Positions 8,627 to 18,254 of a stretch of 64,000 bases of DNA are shown here, piece by piece. Both the position numbers and the translations under genes were made by a program. The notes beneath the pieces were generated by a model. That model made no database searches, had not been told where the DNA came from, and was given only the letters and a program-made list of their open reading frames with translations. The stretch's first letter is position 1, and every line of letters begins with the position of its first letter. This DNA is from Streptomyces viridochromogenes (GTDB lineage: Bacteria > Actinomycetota > Actinomycetes > Streptomycetales > Streptomycetaceae): the NCBI RefSeq assembly GCF_001270495.1, contig NZ_LGUR01000151.1, forward strand, positions 1 through 64,000, written 5' to 3'.

Positions 8627-9919
8627 GTGGCAGCCACCCCAGTGACTCCCGCCACCTCCGTCACTCCCACCACCTCCACCACTCCCTCCGTGACCTCCCC
8701 CGCGGTCGCCGCGCGCTCTGCCTGGCGGGACGTACCCCGCTTCCAGGTCCGCCGTTTCGCGGAGCTGGCGATGGCGGACGCCCCGGCCCTCGCCGAGGAG
8801 ATCCTGCGCGAGATCCGCCGGGAGTACCCGCATCTGCCCCTGGTCCTGGACGAGTCGGGCGAACCGATGGCCCTGGTCGGCATCCGCCGTGCGATCGAGG
8901 TCTTCGTCCAGCACCTGGAGACGTCGGAGGGCCGCCCGACCGTCCCGCCCGGCGTCTTCCAGGAGTTCGGCCGGGGCGAGGGCCTGGGCGGCCGGTCCCT
9001 GGACTCGCTCCAGGCGATCTACCGGATGGGCGTACGGCTGGCCTGGCGCCGTTTCGCCGAGATCGGCCAGCGGGTCGAGATTCCGCCGCCCGCGATGTAC
9101 GAGCTGGTGGACGCGGGTTACGAGTACCTGGACGGCCTGGTCGACCAGTCGGTGCGCGGCTACGCGGAGGCGGCCGCACGCCAGGCGGGCGAGCGGTTAC
9201 GCCTCCAACGCCGCCTGATGGAACTCCTGCTGGCCGAACACCACCGGGGTGACCCGGCGGACGCCCTGACGGAGCGGGCGGCCCGGATCGGCTGGCCGCT
9301 GCCCGAGAAGGTCGCCGTGGGCGTGTTGCTGCGCCCGGCGCGGGAGGCGATGGCACCGGCCGTGGGGCAGGGGGTGCTGCTCGACATGGAGTACGAGCAA
9401 CCACGCATGGTCGTCCCCGAGCCGGACGTCGGCGGCCGCCCCGAACTGCTGCACCGGGCCCTGACCGGCTGGTCCGGAGCGATCGGGCCTCCGGTCCCCC
9501 TCGCCGACGCGGCGAAGTCGCTGCGCTGGGCCGAGGCGGCCGTACGTCTGATGGAACGGCGGCTGCTGCCGGCCGGGGACGTCCTCTACTGCACCGAGCA
9601 CACCGAGGCGCTGGTGCTGTTGCAGCCCGAGGAGCTGATCGACGACCTGGCGGTGCGGTGCCTGGCGCCGCTGGAGCACTGCGGGCCCACGCACGGCCGA
9701 CGGCTGGCGGAGACGTTACTGGCGTGGCTGGAGACCAGGGGCGGGGCCCCGGAGGTGGCGGCCCGCCTGGGAGTTCACCCCCAGACGGTCCGCTACCGGC
9801 TGCGGCAGATCCGGGAGTTGTGGGGCGACGAGATGGACGACCCGGATCGGCGGTTCGAGTTGGAGCTGGTGTTACGGGCGCAGAGGTTGAAGGGGGCGTT
9901 GGGGGAGAGCCCCCGTTAG
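8627..9919 (+). CDS. PucR/CdaR-type helix-turn-helix regulator with three TTA codons
   Basis: A 430-residue regulator. A low-complexity Thr/Pro N-terminus leads to an alpha-helical sensory region (residues about 40-190, RFAELAMADAPALAEEILRE) and a GGDEF-like CdaR middle domain. The C-terminal PucR helix-turn-helix is TLLAWLETRGGAPEVAARLG, then VHPQTVRYRLRQIREL. The GTG at 8627 is chosen because GGGGAG precedes it by about 6 nt; a TTG at 8621 is the only longer option. Leucine is encoded by TTA at 9197, 9716 and 9872, which makes translation likely to depend on the bldA tRNA. It follows the small membrane protein gene by 2 nt. The target genes are unknown. Confidence 0.85.
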   Translation: MAATPVTPATSVTPTTSTTPSVTSPAVAARSAWRDVPRFQVRRFAELAMADAPALAEEILREIRREYPHLPLVLDESGEPMALVGIRRAIEVFVQHLETSEGRPTVPPGVFQEFGRGEGLGGRSLDSLQAIYRMGVRLAWRRFAEIGQRVEIPPPAMYELVDAGYEYLDGLVDQSVRGYAEAAARQAGERLRLQRRLMELLLAEHHRGDPADALTERAARIGWPLPEKVAVGVLLRPAREAMAPAVGQGVLLDMEYEQPRMVVPEPDVGGRPELLHRALTGWSGAIGPPVPLADAAKSLRWAEAAVRLMERRLLPAGDVLYCTEHTEALVLLQPEELIDDLAVRCLAPLEHCGPTHGRRLAETLLAWLETRGGAPEVAARLGVHPQTVRYRLRQIRELWGDEMDDPDRRFELELVLRAQRLKGALGESPR

Positions 9920-9946
9920 CGGGGCGCGGCCCGTTGTCCGGGTTGT

Positions 9947-10813
9947 TCAGAGGCCGTAACGGCTCTTCAGATGGCGCCAGAAGTCCCGGAACATCCATGT
10001 GTCGAACTCGGTGATCTGCGCTGCGGATCCGGCCTTCATGAGGAAGCAGCACTGGCCGGTCGGGGACCAGTCGTAGAAGTCGTCGAGCCCGAAGGTGTGG
10101 CCGACTTCATGCAGATAGATGTGGATGTTCTCCTGGCCGAGCGCGGAGGTGAAGTACTCCTGCCCGACCCGCTGCCCCCAGTCGCCGCCGGCCCCGCCCT
10201 GGAAGCCCTTGGTCAGCCAGAGAGACTGGTCGTAGTGGCGGGCGGCGCCGCCCGGGCACTTGGAGTAGTTGCCGTCCTGGTGGAAGAAGCGGCCGCAGTC
10301 GGGGGCGCATTGCGGGGCGCCGCCCCCGTCGAGCACTCCGGCGTAGATGTCGACGGAGTTGTCGCTCCACTGCAGGGTGGACCGGTTCTTGACGGCCCAG
10401 CCGACGATGTTGACGGGCACGTTGGTGTACGGCCAGGCATTGGTACCGGTCCCGTCGCTCTCGACCATGGCGGCCATCCACTTGCCGAACTGCTTCTTCA
10501 GCGCGGCGTGGATCTGGTCGCGCAGGGCGGCGCTGACCGGGGCGTCGGACTCCCAGCGGACGCAGTAGTTGACGCTGCCCCGGTTGGCCATGACCTGGTC
10601 CCAGCCGTAGTTCCGGAAGCCGTACAGGTCGGGGTAGGTCGACTCGACATGGTTCCAGACCTCGCCCAGGGGCTGGACGAGGTTGGCGGGCGGGGCCCAA
10701 TTGTCGGCCGCCTGACCGGCGGCCTGTGCGGGGGCTGCGGTGACGGCCGGCGCGGCGATCAACGCGATCACCGCGGCGAGTACGGCACCGAGACGTGCAA
10801 GGCGGCTACGCAT
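9947..10813 (-). CDS. Secreted zinc metalloprotease (HExxHxxGxxD)
   Basis: A 288-residue secreted protein. A signal peptide (residues 1-32, MRSRLARLGAVLAAVIALIA, with cleavage near PAQAA) leads to a mature domain with HEVGHTFGLDDFYD close to the C-terminus. That is the extended zinc site HExxHxxGxxD of metzincin-like peptidases, followed by a CCFLMKAG segment that could be the Met-turn. Several Cys residues (CVRWES, CAPDCGRF, KCPGG, QCC) suggest disulfides. The ATG at 10813 is preferred over a longer frame to 10894 because it starts a good signal peptide and follows AGGGAG. It lies 28 bp downstream of the membrane protein gene on the same strand. Confidence 0.75.
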   Translation of the reverse strand: MRSRLARLGAVLAAVIALIAAPAVTAAPAQAAGQAADNWAPPANLVQPLGEVWNHVESTYPDLYGFRNYGWDQVMANRGSVNYCVRWESDAPVSAALRDQIHAALKKQFGKWMAAMVESDGTGTNAWPYTNVPVNIVGWAVKNRSTLQWSDNSVDIYAGVLDGGGAPQCAPDCGRFFHQDGNYSKCPGGAARHYDQSLWLTKGFQGGAGGDWGQRVGQEYFTSALGQENIHIYLHEVGHTFGLDDFYDWSPTGQCCFLMKAGSAAQITEFDTWMFRDFWRHLKSRYGL

Positions 10814-10841
10814 GGTGAACTCCCTTGGTGGGGGCGGGACT

Positions 10842-11441
10842 TCACCTGATGGTTGCCGTCGGGGCGGTGGAGGTTGCCGGCTGTGCGGTGGCACTCCGGC
10901 GAGCCGGCCGGGCGGAACGGGTGCGGGCGGCCCCGGGGCGCAGGCGGCGGCCTCGGCGGGTCAGGCCCCAGGGCTTGAGAACCGAGATCACCGTCATGAA
11001 GACGTAGGCGGACAGCGACACGATCGGCCCCATCATCAGGCCGGTCGCATCGGGCAGCGGCCCGCCCGCGGCGACGGCGGCGACGGTGGAGCCCAGGCCG
11101 GGGCGCAGGGCGAAGGCCGTGGCGGTGATCGTGGCGAGGGTCAGCCAGAACTTGATGTAGACCCACCGGTGCCGCGCCAGCCCCCACTGCGTACCCAGGG
11201 ACAGCACCAGCCCGCTGACCAGCGTGAGGAACGCGACCGGCAGCAGGAGCCAGTCGGCGAACAGCTTCATGGCCCGCACGGACGCCTCCACGGTCACCGC
11301 GGACCCGGTGGTGGCCGCGGTGACCGCGAGCGCCAGCAGCCCGACCGTGAGCCCGAGCCAGCCGGCGGAGGCGACGACATGCACGACGAGGGCGGCCCGG
11401 CGGACGGGCCGGCTCAGTTTCGCAGAGGGCGTGGAAGACAT
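10842..11441 (-). CDS. Four-helix membrane protein, DUF2269-like
   Basis: A protein of about 199 residues with four predicted membrane helices: VVHVVASAGWLGLTVGLLAL, WLLLPVAFLTLVSGLVLSL, FWLTLATITATAFAL and MMGPIVSLSAYVFMTVISVL. They are followed by an Arg-rich cytoplasmic tail. An early His in helix 1 (VVHVVASAGW) and the VYIKFWLT segment are reminiscent of DUF2269/CopD-like integral membrane proteins, but the match is by eye only. The start is ambiguous: ATG at 11441, or GTG at 11450 in the same frame, neither with a clear ribosome site. It precedes the metalloprotease gene by 28 bp. Confidence 0.65.
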   Translation of the reverse strand: MSSTPSAKLSRPVRRAALVVHVVASAGWLGLTVGLLALAVTAATTGSAVTVEASVRAMKLFADWLLLPVAFLTLVSGLVLSLGTQWGLARHRWVYIKFWLTLATITATAFALRPGLGSTVAAVAAGGPLPDATGLMMGPIVSLSAYVFMTVISVLKPWGLTRRGRRLRPGAARTRSARPARRSATAQPATSTAPTATIR

Positions 11442-11556
11442 GGACAACACCGTGCCGGGCGCGGGCGGCGGGCACGTCTTACCGGGGGAGTAACCCCGTG
11501 TACTTGCGTGGGCGTACCCGACGACACTCCGGCTGCTTCGTCCGGGCTCCCGCACG

Positions 11557-12921
11557 TCAGCCGTGGGTCGCCTCAAGGAGTGCCTGCCGCAGGTCGGCCG
11601 CGCTGTGGAAGCCGAACTCAGGTTCCTCCCGAAGCGCTTGGTCGATCACGTCGGCGAGGGCCCGCGGCACCTCCGGCTCACGCTCGCGCACCGGCACCGC
11701 GGGGGATTCCAGGACGATCCGCCAGGGGTCCTCGCCGGGCGGGAAGTCCCGGGGGAAGACCCCGGTCAGCATGTTGTACAGGCAGGCGGCGAGGGCCCAC
11801 ACATCCACTGCGGGCCTGGCGTCCTTGAAGTTGGTCACCTGCCGGGCCGGCATGAACCTGGGCTTGCCCATGGCGTCCCCGGTACGGGTGAGACCGCTGA
11901 GGCCGGCCCGGTCGAAGGCCTTGGCGAGACCGAAGTCGCTGATCTTCGCCGTCAGGGAGCCGTCCGGGGCCTTGTGCAGCAGGATGTTGGACGGGCTGAG
12001 GTCACGGTGGACCACGCCCTGGCCGTGCGCGGCCTCCAGCCCCCGCAGTGCCTGAACGGCGAAGTCGACGGCCTCGTCCACGGGCAGCCGCCCCCCGCTG
12101 CGCCGCAGGAGGGTGTCCAGGCCGCCGCCGGTGCAGTACTCGGTCGTGAAGAAGAAGACGCCGTCGCAGTATCCGGCGCCCTTCAGCGCGGCGATGTTCG
12201 GATGCCGCAGCGCCTTGGTGAGCGCTGCTTCGCGCAGGAAGCGCTCCCGCGCCTCGGGACGCGTCGCCACCCTCGGCAGCATCACCTTCAGGGCCACCTC
12301 CTTCCCGGACGACTCGTGACGGGCCAGATGGACGACACCCATGCCGCCACGGCCGAGTTCCTGGAGGAGGGTGTATCCGGCGATGACGTCGAGTTCGCTG
12401 TGCCCGGGGCGCGCCAGGTCGAGAAGCATCCTGAGGATCGCGCCCGGTCTGGCCTGGCAGGCGGCACAGAGGTAGTCCCCCGGCTGGAAGCCCGCCTCGT
12501 CGCCGACGTCGCGGCCGCACCTGGCGCATCGGGCGCGGCTGACGGTGTCCTCGGCGTGGATGTTCACGCGGAAGACGGTGTCACCGATCCTGATCCGGTC
12601 ACCATCGTTGAGGTCGTGCTCGGGGTAGGTCTGGGCGGCGGCTTCCTCGGGGGTCTCGTCCTTCGCCCGCTGGCCGATCTTGCGGCCGTTGAGGTACGTG
12701 CCGTTGAGGCTGCCGAGGTCGCGGATGCGAATGGCGGGCGGGTTGACGTCCAGCAGGCAGTGGTGGCGGGAGACGGTGCGGTGGTGTTCGTCATTGGGCA
12801 GCTGTGGCGAGCAGTCCCCGGAGCGGCCGACTATGGAGGTGCCGCGCTCCTCGAAGACGTAGGCGCCGCGGTCGAGGCGGCCGCTGACGAGGGTGAGGGT
12901 GACTGTGGGCGGTCGGGACAT
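11557..12921 (-). CDS. FHA domain - zinc ribbon - Ser/Thr protein kinase
   Basis: 454 residues. The N-terminal FHA domain (about 5-125) shows GRSGD, SRHHC and SLNGTYLNG, the phosphothreonine-binding signature. A CxxC...CxxC zinc ribbon follows (Cys132, 135, 152, 155). The kinase domain runs from about 182 with glycine loop LGRGGMGVVHLA, Lys212, HRDLSPSN (305-312) and DFG at 329-331. In the catalytic loop the usual Lys after HRDL is Ser309, which is unusual for a bacterial Hanks-type kinase and may lower activity. No membrane segment is seen, so it should be cytosolic. It is the third gene of a minus-strand operon after the WD40 kinase and the immunity-like protein (43 bp gap). The FHA domain could dock the phosphorylated upstream kinase or its substrates. 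Confidence 0.9.
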   Translation of the reverse strand: MSRPPTVTLTLVSGRLDRGAYVFEERGTSIVGRSGDCSPQLPNDEHHRTVSRHHCLLDVNPPAIRIRDLGSLNGTYLNGRKIGQRAKDETPEEAAAQTYPEHDLNDGDRIRIGDTVFRVNIHAEDTVSRARCARCGRDVGDEAGFQPGDYLCAACQARPGAILRMLLDLARPGHSELDVIAGYTLLQELGRGGMGVVHLARHESSGKEVALKVMLPRVATRPEARERFLREAALTKALRHPNIAALKGAGYCDGVFFFTTEYCTGGGLDTLLRRSGGRLPVDEAVDFAVQALRGLEAAHGQGVVHRDLSPSNILLHKAPDGSLTAKISDFGLAKAFDRAGLSGLTRTGDAMGKPRFMPARQVTNFKDARPAVDVWALAACLYNMLTGVFPRDFPPGEDPWRIVLESPAVPVREREPEVPRALADVIDQALREEPEFGFHSAADLRQALLEATHG

Positions 12922-12964
12922 GAGGTGACGGCTCCTGCGCGGGGGGGTGTCCGTGGGCGGTGCG

Positions 12965-14455
12965 TCAGTACTGCGCCTGCTGGCGTTCCTGGAACTTCTT
13001 CTCGAAGCCGGCGACGAACGTCGCAGGTGCGACGGAGGAGGACGAGTGCACCAGGAAGCCGTCGTCGGCGATGTAGAAGATCGCCCGGCCGATGGCTATC
13101 TGGCCGCGCGGCACGGGCACGTAGACCATCCATCCGATGCTGAACCTGTCGGCCACCAGGTCCGAGACCGAATAGCCGGGGTTGTTCCCGAAGACGGCCA
13201 GGATGTACTCCCGGACCCGGGCGATGGCGTCCTCCTCATGCATCTGCGCCGGCACCGTGACCACCTGGCCGGCGAGCGAGAGCTGGTAGAGGGCGCCGTC
13301 GATGTCGAAGCGGCCGTCGTCGCCGAAGACGCTCACCAGCGTCTCGCGGGTCACATGCCCCTCCTCGGCGGCGGACACCAGCTCCGCCGCCGACGCCCGC
13401 CGCTCCGCGTCCGGCGCCCGTGAGCCGGTGACCAGCCCCGCGACGATGCCCGCGGTGGTCTCGGCCGTCCACAGTCCCGGCACAGCGGTGCTCACCGCTT
13501 CCGCCGACGGTGAGTCGCCCCGGTACCAGCGCCCGGCGTCCCACCAGTAGCAGAACGACAGCAGGCCGGTGGCGGCGCGCGGGTTGAGCACCTGGTTCGC
13601 GACCCAGTCGGGCGCGCCCGCGTAGAGGTCCGGCATGTCGTCGCCGTCGTTGTAGGCGGCGTCCAGCCTGGGGTCGTCCCACACTCCCCCCGACAGCACC
13701 GCCCGCCCACCGGGCAGCCGGTAGAGCGTGGAGCCGCCGCGGCGGGAGCTCTCGAACCAGCCCATGCCGGGCAGGACCCTCGGCCCCCAGTCGGACCGGG
13801 CGGCGACGAACGCCGCCGAGATCACCGCCCAGCGCGCCCACATCTGCGGGAAGTACGGGAAGTCGTTCTCGCTGAGGGTCGGCCACACCTTGTTCCTGCG
13901 GTCGGCGCGAGCCTGTGTGGCGGCCTGCTGCGGGGTGCGCTGCTGCCGGGCGTCGTGGGAGACGTGCGCCGCCAGCCACACCGGCAGGTCGCCTCGCGGG
14001 TACGCCTCGAGATCCATCCGGTACTCCTCGGGCTCGAACAACTGACTGTCGGGGAAGGGTTCGCTGCCGTAGTCGTAGCCGACGGAGAGCTCACCGGTGT
14101 CGTCGAGGTCCAGCGTCAGCCGCCACCAGGGGCCCGCGCCGAGCTCGGCCGATATCTCGCGCTGCTTGCGCACGAGCCCGAGGACGGAGCGCGGCGGCTC
14201 GATCGTCGTCCAGGTGTGGTCGAACACGGAGACCTTCGCGAACTCGGCCCCGACCGTGAGCGCGAACTCGGCTTTCAGGCACTCCCACTCGGGCGGTCCG
14301 ACGCGGATGAGCGCCGCGGCGACGCGGAGCGCCAACTCCTCGGCCTGCGCCCGGACTCCGAGTCCGGCCGGCATCGGTGCGTCCGGGTCCTTTCCCTTGG
14401 CCCACACATCGGGTCGCCCGATGCCCACCCGGAAATCCTTCAGGAACTCCCCCAT
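12965..14455 (-). CDS. Immunity-like protein: YezG/DUF600-like N-terminus, YrhB-like C-terminus
   Basis: 496 residues. Residues about 30-160 (LRVAAALIRVGPPEWECLKA, then LTLDLDDTGELSVGYDYGSE and a final WLAAHV) resemble the YezG/DUF600 immunity fold found next to polymorphic toxins. The C-terminal 90 residues (AREYILAVF-like helix, GWMVYVP, DDGFLVHSSSS, FEKKFQERQ) resemble YrhB-type immunity domains that end in a similar helix. The central Trp-rich part is unassigned. The ATG at 14455 is chosen because GGAGGAG lies 5-6 nt upstream; GTG at 14461 is alternative. It lies between two Ser/Thr kinase genes with gaps of 60 and 43 bp. No partner toxin is visible in the window, so a role as substrate or adaptor of the kinases is also possible. 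The assignment is by eye. Confidence 0.6.
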   Translation of the reverse strand: MGEFLKDFRVGIGRPDVWAKGKDPDAPMPAGLGVRAQAEELALRVAAALIRVGPPEWECLKAEFALTVGAEFAKVSVFDHTWTTIEPPRSVLGLVRKQREISAELGAGPWWRLTLDLDDTGELSVGYDYGSEPFPDSQLFEPEEYRMDLEAYPRGDLPVWLAAHVSHDARQQRTPQQAATQARADRRNKVWPTLSENDFPYFPQMWARWAVISAAFVAARSDWGPRVLPGMGWFESSRRGGSTLYRLPGGRAVLSGGVWDDPRLDAAYNDGDDMPDLYAGAPDWVANQVLNPRAATGLLSFCYWWDAGRWYRGDSPSAEAVSTAVPGLWTAETTAGIVAGLVTGSRAPDAERRASAAELVSAAEEGHVTRETLVSVFGDDGRFDIDGALYQLSLAGQVVTVPAQMHEEDAIARVREYILAVFGNNPGYSVSDLVADRFSIGWMVYVPVPRGQIAIGRAIFYIADDGFLVHSSSSVAPATFVAGFEKKFQERQQAQY

Positions 14456-14515
14456 GAACACTCCTCCGTGTCCTTGCTGCCAGTGGTTGCTCGTGTCCGT
14501 GTCGCTCGTGGTCCG

Positions 14516-17500
14516 TCATGGTGTGAGCCGTGCCCGCACTCCCTCGGGCCGCAGCCAGCCGTAGCCCGCGTCCTGGAGCCGCCGCAGCAGGCTGTCGAGG
14601 TCGTCGGGTGTCCACCGGGCACCGAACCGGCGCCGGAACACCTCCAGGTGCGGCAGCGCGCCGTCGTCCCAGTCGGCCGGTTCACGGGTGTGCCACTCCC
14701 AGTCGAGCGCCCAGGACCGCAGGTTGCCGTCGCCGTCCGCCGAGAGCACGGCCCGCCCGTCGGGTGTCGTCGCGAGGCAGGCCGGTGCTTTGTCGAGCCC
14801 GTCGAGCGTGCGCACACAGCGGCCGCTGTCGACCTCCCAGACCCCCACGCTCGCGCCGGCGGACATCGCGTAGCGTCCGTCCGCGGTGATCCGCAGCCCG
14901 CCGGAGGCCGAACCCTCGTCGAAGGACCGCACCTCGGCCCCGGTGGCGACGTCCCACATGCGGACGGTCCGGTCGTATCCGCTCGCGGCGGACAGGGCGA
15001 AGGTGCCGTCGGCGGCGACGCACAGGGCCGTCACGGCGCTCTTGTGCCCCTCCAGGACATGGACGCACCGGCTCTGCTCCAGATCCCACAGCCGTACGGT
15101 GCCGTCAGACCCGCCCGACGCGAGAAGGCGGCCGTCCGTGCCGGCCCAGAGGCAGTTGACCGGCCCTTCGTGGCCGGTCAGCGTCCCCGTGAGGTCGCCG
15201 GTCTCCACATCCCAGAGCCTGATCGCGCCGTCACCGCCGCCGACGACGGCCCCTCGACCGTCCGCGGTGAACCGCACCGGTACCGGCGGCGCGGGTGGGA
15301 ACCTGTTCGTCCGCAGGATGCGTCGGCACGTCCCGGTTCCGACGTCCCACAGCCGTACGGTGCCGTCCTGGCCGCCGGACAGGACCCGGCGCCCGTCCGG
15401 GCTCAGGCAGACCGACCTGACCGGGCTCTGGTGGCCCGCCAGTTCGCGCAGGCAGGTGCCGTTGCGCAGGTCCCAGAGCCGTACGGTCCAGTCGGCGCCG
15501 GCGGACACCGCCAGTCGCGCGTCATCGGTCAGGTCGACCGCGTACACGTGCTCGTCGGACGCGTCCAGGGTCCGGGCGGGCCAGGCCGTGCGCAGCCCTG
15601 CCCGCATCGCGTGCCGGCCCAGCTCCCACCAGGCGGACATCACGCGCGGAGCGCGTTCGTGGCCGGCGACCTTGCGCGCCTGGCCGAGCAGGTCGTGCGC
15701 AGTGGCGTAGTGCCCCCCGGCCATGGCCTGCTCCGCCTCGGCGACCTTCGCGCCCGCACGGTCCTCCAACTCACGCAGTTCCGCGAGCGGGAGGGGGCGG
15801 CTCAGCTGCGGCGGGGCGGAGTGGTCGCCCGGCAGATCCAGCGGCCAGGTCCGTACGCCCTCGCGGGTTTCGGCACAGACGGCGTGTCCGGTCCCCGGCC
15901 TGGCGGCGTCGAGCAGGAGGGCGTTGATCCGCATGTCCTGATAGGTGCGCAGACACTGGCCGCTCTCCAGGTCCCAGTAGCTCACCGTGCCCCTGGTGTC
16001 GTCGCCCGCGAGCAGGAAGCGGCCGTCGGCGCTGAACGACATGAGGTTGGCCCGCCTGCCTCTCAGGACACGGCGGCACCGGCCGTCCCGCAGATCCCAC
16101 AGGCCGATCGTGTCGTCCTGGTAGGCGATGACCGCCGTACGCTCGTCAGGGTGGAAGGCCAGGGCGAACACCGGCGCCTTGTGACCTGTCAGGACCTGGT
16201 CGCACCGGCCGCTGGCAAGGTGCCACAGCCTGACCGACTGTCCCTGCCGGTCCCAGCCGCTGGACAGCACCCGCCGGCCGTCCGCGCTCACCTCCACGCG
16301 CTCCACACCGGCCGTGTGCCCGGCGAGCGGTTCCCGGAGTTGCCCGCTGTGGGTGTCCCAGACCTGGATGGAGTCACGGGACCATCCCCACACGGCGAGG
16401 CGTCCGTCAGGGGTCAGGCGGATGCCGTCGGCCTCGGCGGTGAGGGTGCGCAGGCATCGTCCGGTGGTCAGGTCCCAGAACCGTACGCTGCGCTTCTCAC
16501 CGCCTTCGCTGGCGGAGACGGCGAAGCGGCCGTCCGGGGTGAGGTCGAGGGTGTGCGTGCGAGCGAAGCGTCCCTCGTCGCGGTCTGTGTCGAGGCCGTG
16601 TCCGTCGAGATCCAGCAGACACCGGCCGTCGGCCAGGTCCCACAGCCCGATCCAGTCAGAGCCACCGGTCAGGGCCAGCCGCACGGCGGGAGCGAGCCGG
16701 ACGGGTAGCAGTCGATGGCTCGGGCTCTTGTGTTCCGCGTGCCGCGGTACCTCCCGGGTGCTGGTGACCCGCCCCGAGCGGATGGCGCGCAGCGCCGACC
16801 GGACCTCCGGCTCCCTGGACCGCTTCTGGGCCACCTCCTCCAGGAGTTCGCGGGCCGACTCCAGATCGCCCCGCTCCACCGCCACCTGGGCCAGCAACTG
16901 CCGTGCCTGCCAAGGGTCCTCGGCGTCGGGACGTACCGCCTCGATCCGGCTGATCATGTCCTCGTCGGTGAGGTCGCCGCGCCGCCACCGCAGCAGTCCG
17001 CTGTTGTACGTCGCTCCCAGGTGCCGCGGGTCCGCCGCGAGGGCCTGCGTGAACGCCCTCTCCGCCTCGGGCGTCCGGTCCAGGTCGAGCAGGGAGACGC
17101 CGCGGTTGTTCAACTCGTCGGCGCGCAGGTCGGCTTCGACCGGCTCCGGGCGCGGGTAGGCCAGGCCGGTCACCTCGCCGTGGATGTCCTTGAGACGGGC
17201 CGCGACCTCGGCCATCGAGCGTGGCCGGTCGGCGGGGTCCCCGGCGAGGCAGCGGGCAAGCAGGTCGGCGAGGTCGGCGGGGACGATCGGCAGATGCGGC
17301 TTGCCCGTCCCGCCGGCTTCGAGGTACTCGTCGAGGGCCTTCCCCACCACGCGCCCCACACGCCAGCTCACGCCGCCGGTGAACATCTCGAAGACCGACA
17401 CCGCGAAGCTGTAGATGTCGCTGCGCCGGCCGAGCGGCCGACCGTCAGCCTGCTCCGGCGAGGCGTACGCCGGGCTCATCCCGCCGTTGGGGACCAGGAC

Positions 17501-18139
17501 CGTGACGCCGGGCGGAAGCGACGGATCCGGTGCGGGGGCGGCACCCTCGTGCGCGGTCGCGGCGGCACGGGCCTGGGCCAGCCCGAAGTCCGTGACCTTG
17601 GCCGTCCCGTCCTCCGTCACGAGCACGTTGCCCGGCTTGACGTCCTGGTGCACCAGGTTCCGGCCGTGCGCGTGTGCCAGGCCCCAGGCCGTCTGGATCG
17701 CCAGGTCCAGGACGCGTGCCCGTGCCGCCGAGGGGCCGCCCTCGTACAGCCTGCCGTCCGCGATCCAGTCCGCGAGGGTGGTGCCTCCCGGCACGTACTC
17801 GGCGAACACGCAGGGGACACCGTCGAGCGTGCGCACGTAGTGGCAGGTGCACACGTGCGGATGCAGTCCCAGCGACACCCAGGTCTCCGCCTCGGCGGCG
17901 AACTTCTGTTTGTGCGCGGAGTTCCTGAACCACTCCGGCCGGGGCCGCTTCACCGCCAGGTCGGTGTCCCACAACAGGTGCCGCACCCGGTACACCAGGC
18001 CCATGGCGCCCTGATCGTGCACCTGCTCCACCCGGTAACGGCCGTCGATGGTCGTGTCGACCCGCCAGGACGAGGAGACGCGGGACGTCGGATCAGGCGT
18101 TATCGCGTACACGTCCGGCGGCCCCCCTCGGAACAGCAT
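14516..18139 (-). CDS. Ser/Thr kinase with TPR and C-terminal WD40 repeats
   Basis: 1207 residues. The kinase domain lies at about 33-320: loop HDQGAMGLVYRV, Lys64, HQDVKPGN (164-171), DFG 184-186 and activation-segment SPAYASPEQ (222-230). The HRD arginine is Gln. A short TPR (DELNNRGVSLLDLDRTPEAE) lies near 340-400, then many WD40 repeats (units such as GGQDGTVRLWDVGTG and SGGSDGTVRLWDLE) fill about 490-1130. The last 60 residues form a conserved tail (SLLRRLQDAGYGWLRPEGVR) shared with the paralogue at 42317-46054. It is the first gene of the operon leading to the immunity-like protein and FHA kinase. It is divergent from the AfsR-like regulator with 115 bp between, an arrangement reminiscent of AfsK/AfsR signalling. 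No membrane helix is visible. Confidence 0.9.
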   Translation of the reverse strand: MLFRGGPPDVYAITPDPTSRVSSSWRVDTTIDGRYRVEQVHDQGAMGLVYRVRHLLWDTDLAVKRPRPEWFRNSAHKQKFAAEAETWVSLGLHPHVCTCHYVRTLDGVPCVFAEYVPGGTTLADWIADGRLYEGGPSAARARVLDLAIQTAWGLAHAHGRNLVHQDVKPGNVLVTEDGTAKVTDFGLAQARAAATAHEGAAPAPDPSLPPGVTVLVPNGGMSPAYASPEQADGRPLGRRSDIYSFAVSVFEMFTGGVSWRVGRVVGKALDEYLEAGGTGKPHLPIVPADLADLLARCLAGDPADRPRSMAEVAARLKDIHGEVTGLAYPRPEPVEADLRADELNNRGVSLLDLDRTPEAERAFTQALAADPRHLGATYNSGLLRWRRGDLTDEDMISRIEAVRPDAEDPWQARQLLAQVAVERGDLESARELLEEVAQKRSREPEVRSALRAIRSGRVTSTREVPRHAEHKSPSHRLLPVRLAPAVRLALTGGSDWIGLWDLADGRCLLDLDGHGLDTDRDEGRFARTHTLDLTPDGRFAVSASEGGEKRSVRFWDLTTGRCLRTLTAEADGIRLTPDGRLAVWGWSRDSIQVWDTHSGQLREPLAGHTAGVERVEVSADGRRVLSSGWDRQGQSVRLWHLASGRCDQVLTGHKAPVFALAFHPDERTAVIAYQDDTIGLWDLRDGRCRRVLRGRRANLMSFSADGRFLLAGDDTRGTVSYWDLESGQCLRTYQDMRINALLLDAARPGTGHAVCAETREGVRTWPLDLPGDHSAPPQLSRPLPLAELRELEDRAGAKVAEAEQAMAGGHYATAHDLLGQARKVAGHERAPRVMSAWWELGRHAMRAGLRTAWPARTLDASDEHVYAVDLTDDARLAVSAGADWTVRLWDLRNGTCLRELAGHQSPVRSVCLSPDGRRVLSGGQDGTVRLWDVGTGTCRRILRTNRFPPAPPVPVRFTADGRGAVVGGGDGAIRLWDVETGDLTGTLTGHEGPVNCLWAGTDGRLLASGGSDGTVRLWDLEQSRCVHVLEGHKSAVTALCVAADGTFALSAASGYDRTVRMWDVATGAEVRSFDEGSASGGLRITADGRYAMSAGASVGVWEVDSGRCVRTLDGLDKAPACLATTPDGRAVLSADGDGNLRSWALDWEWHTREPADWDDGALPHLEVFRRRFGARWTPDDLDSLLRRLQDAGYGWLRPEGVRARLTP

Positions 18140-18254
18140 CGGTCACTTCGGTCACCTTCACTTGTGCGGGTTGTGCGATGTCACGCACGTCAGCCTGGCC
18201 ACAGGTGCTGCAATGCTGATGAATTTCCGATGAAGCGCGGAGCGGAGGCTCAAG

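Noticed and set aside
13955..16708. 917-residue + strand open frame
   Set aside because: Shadow of the WD40 kinase and immunity-like genes with no domain-like sequence.
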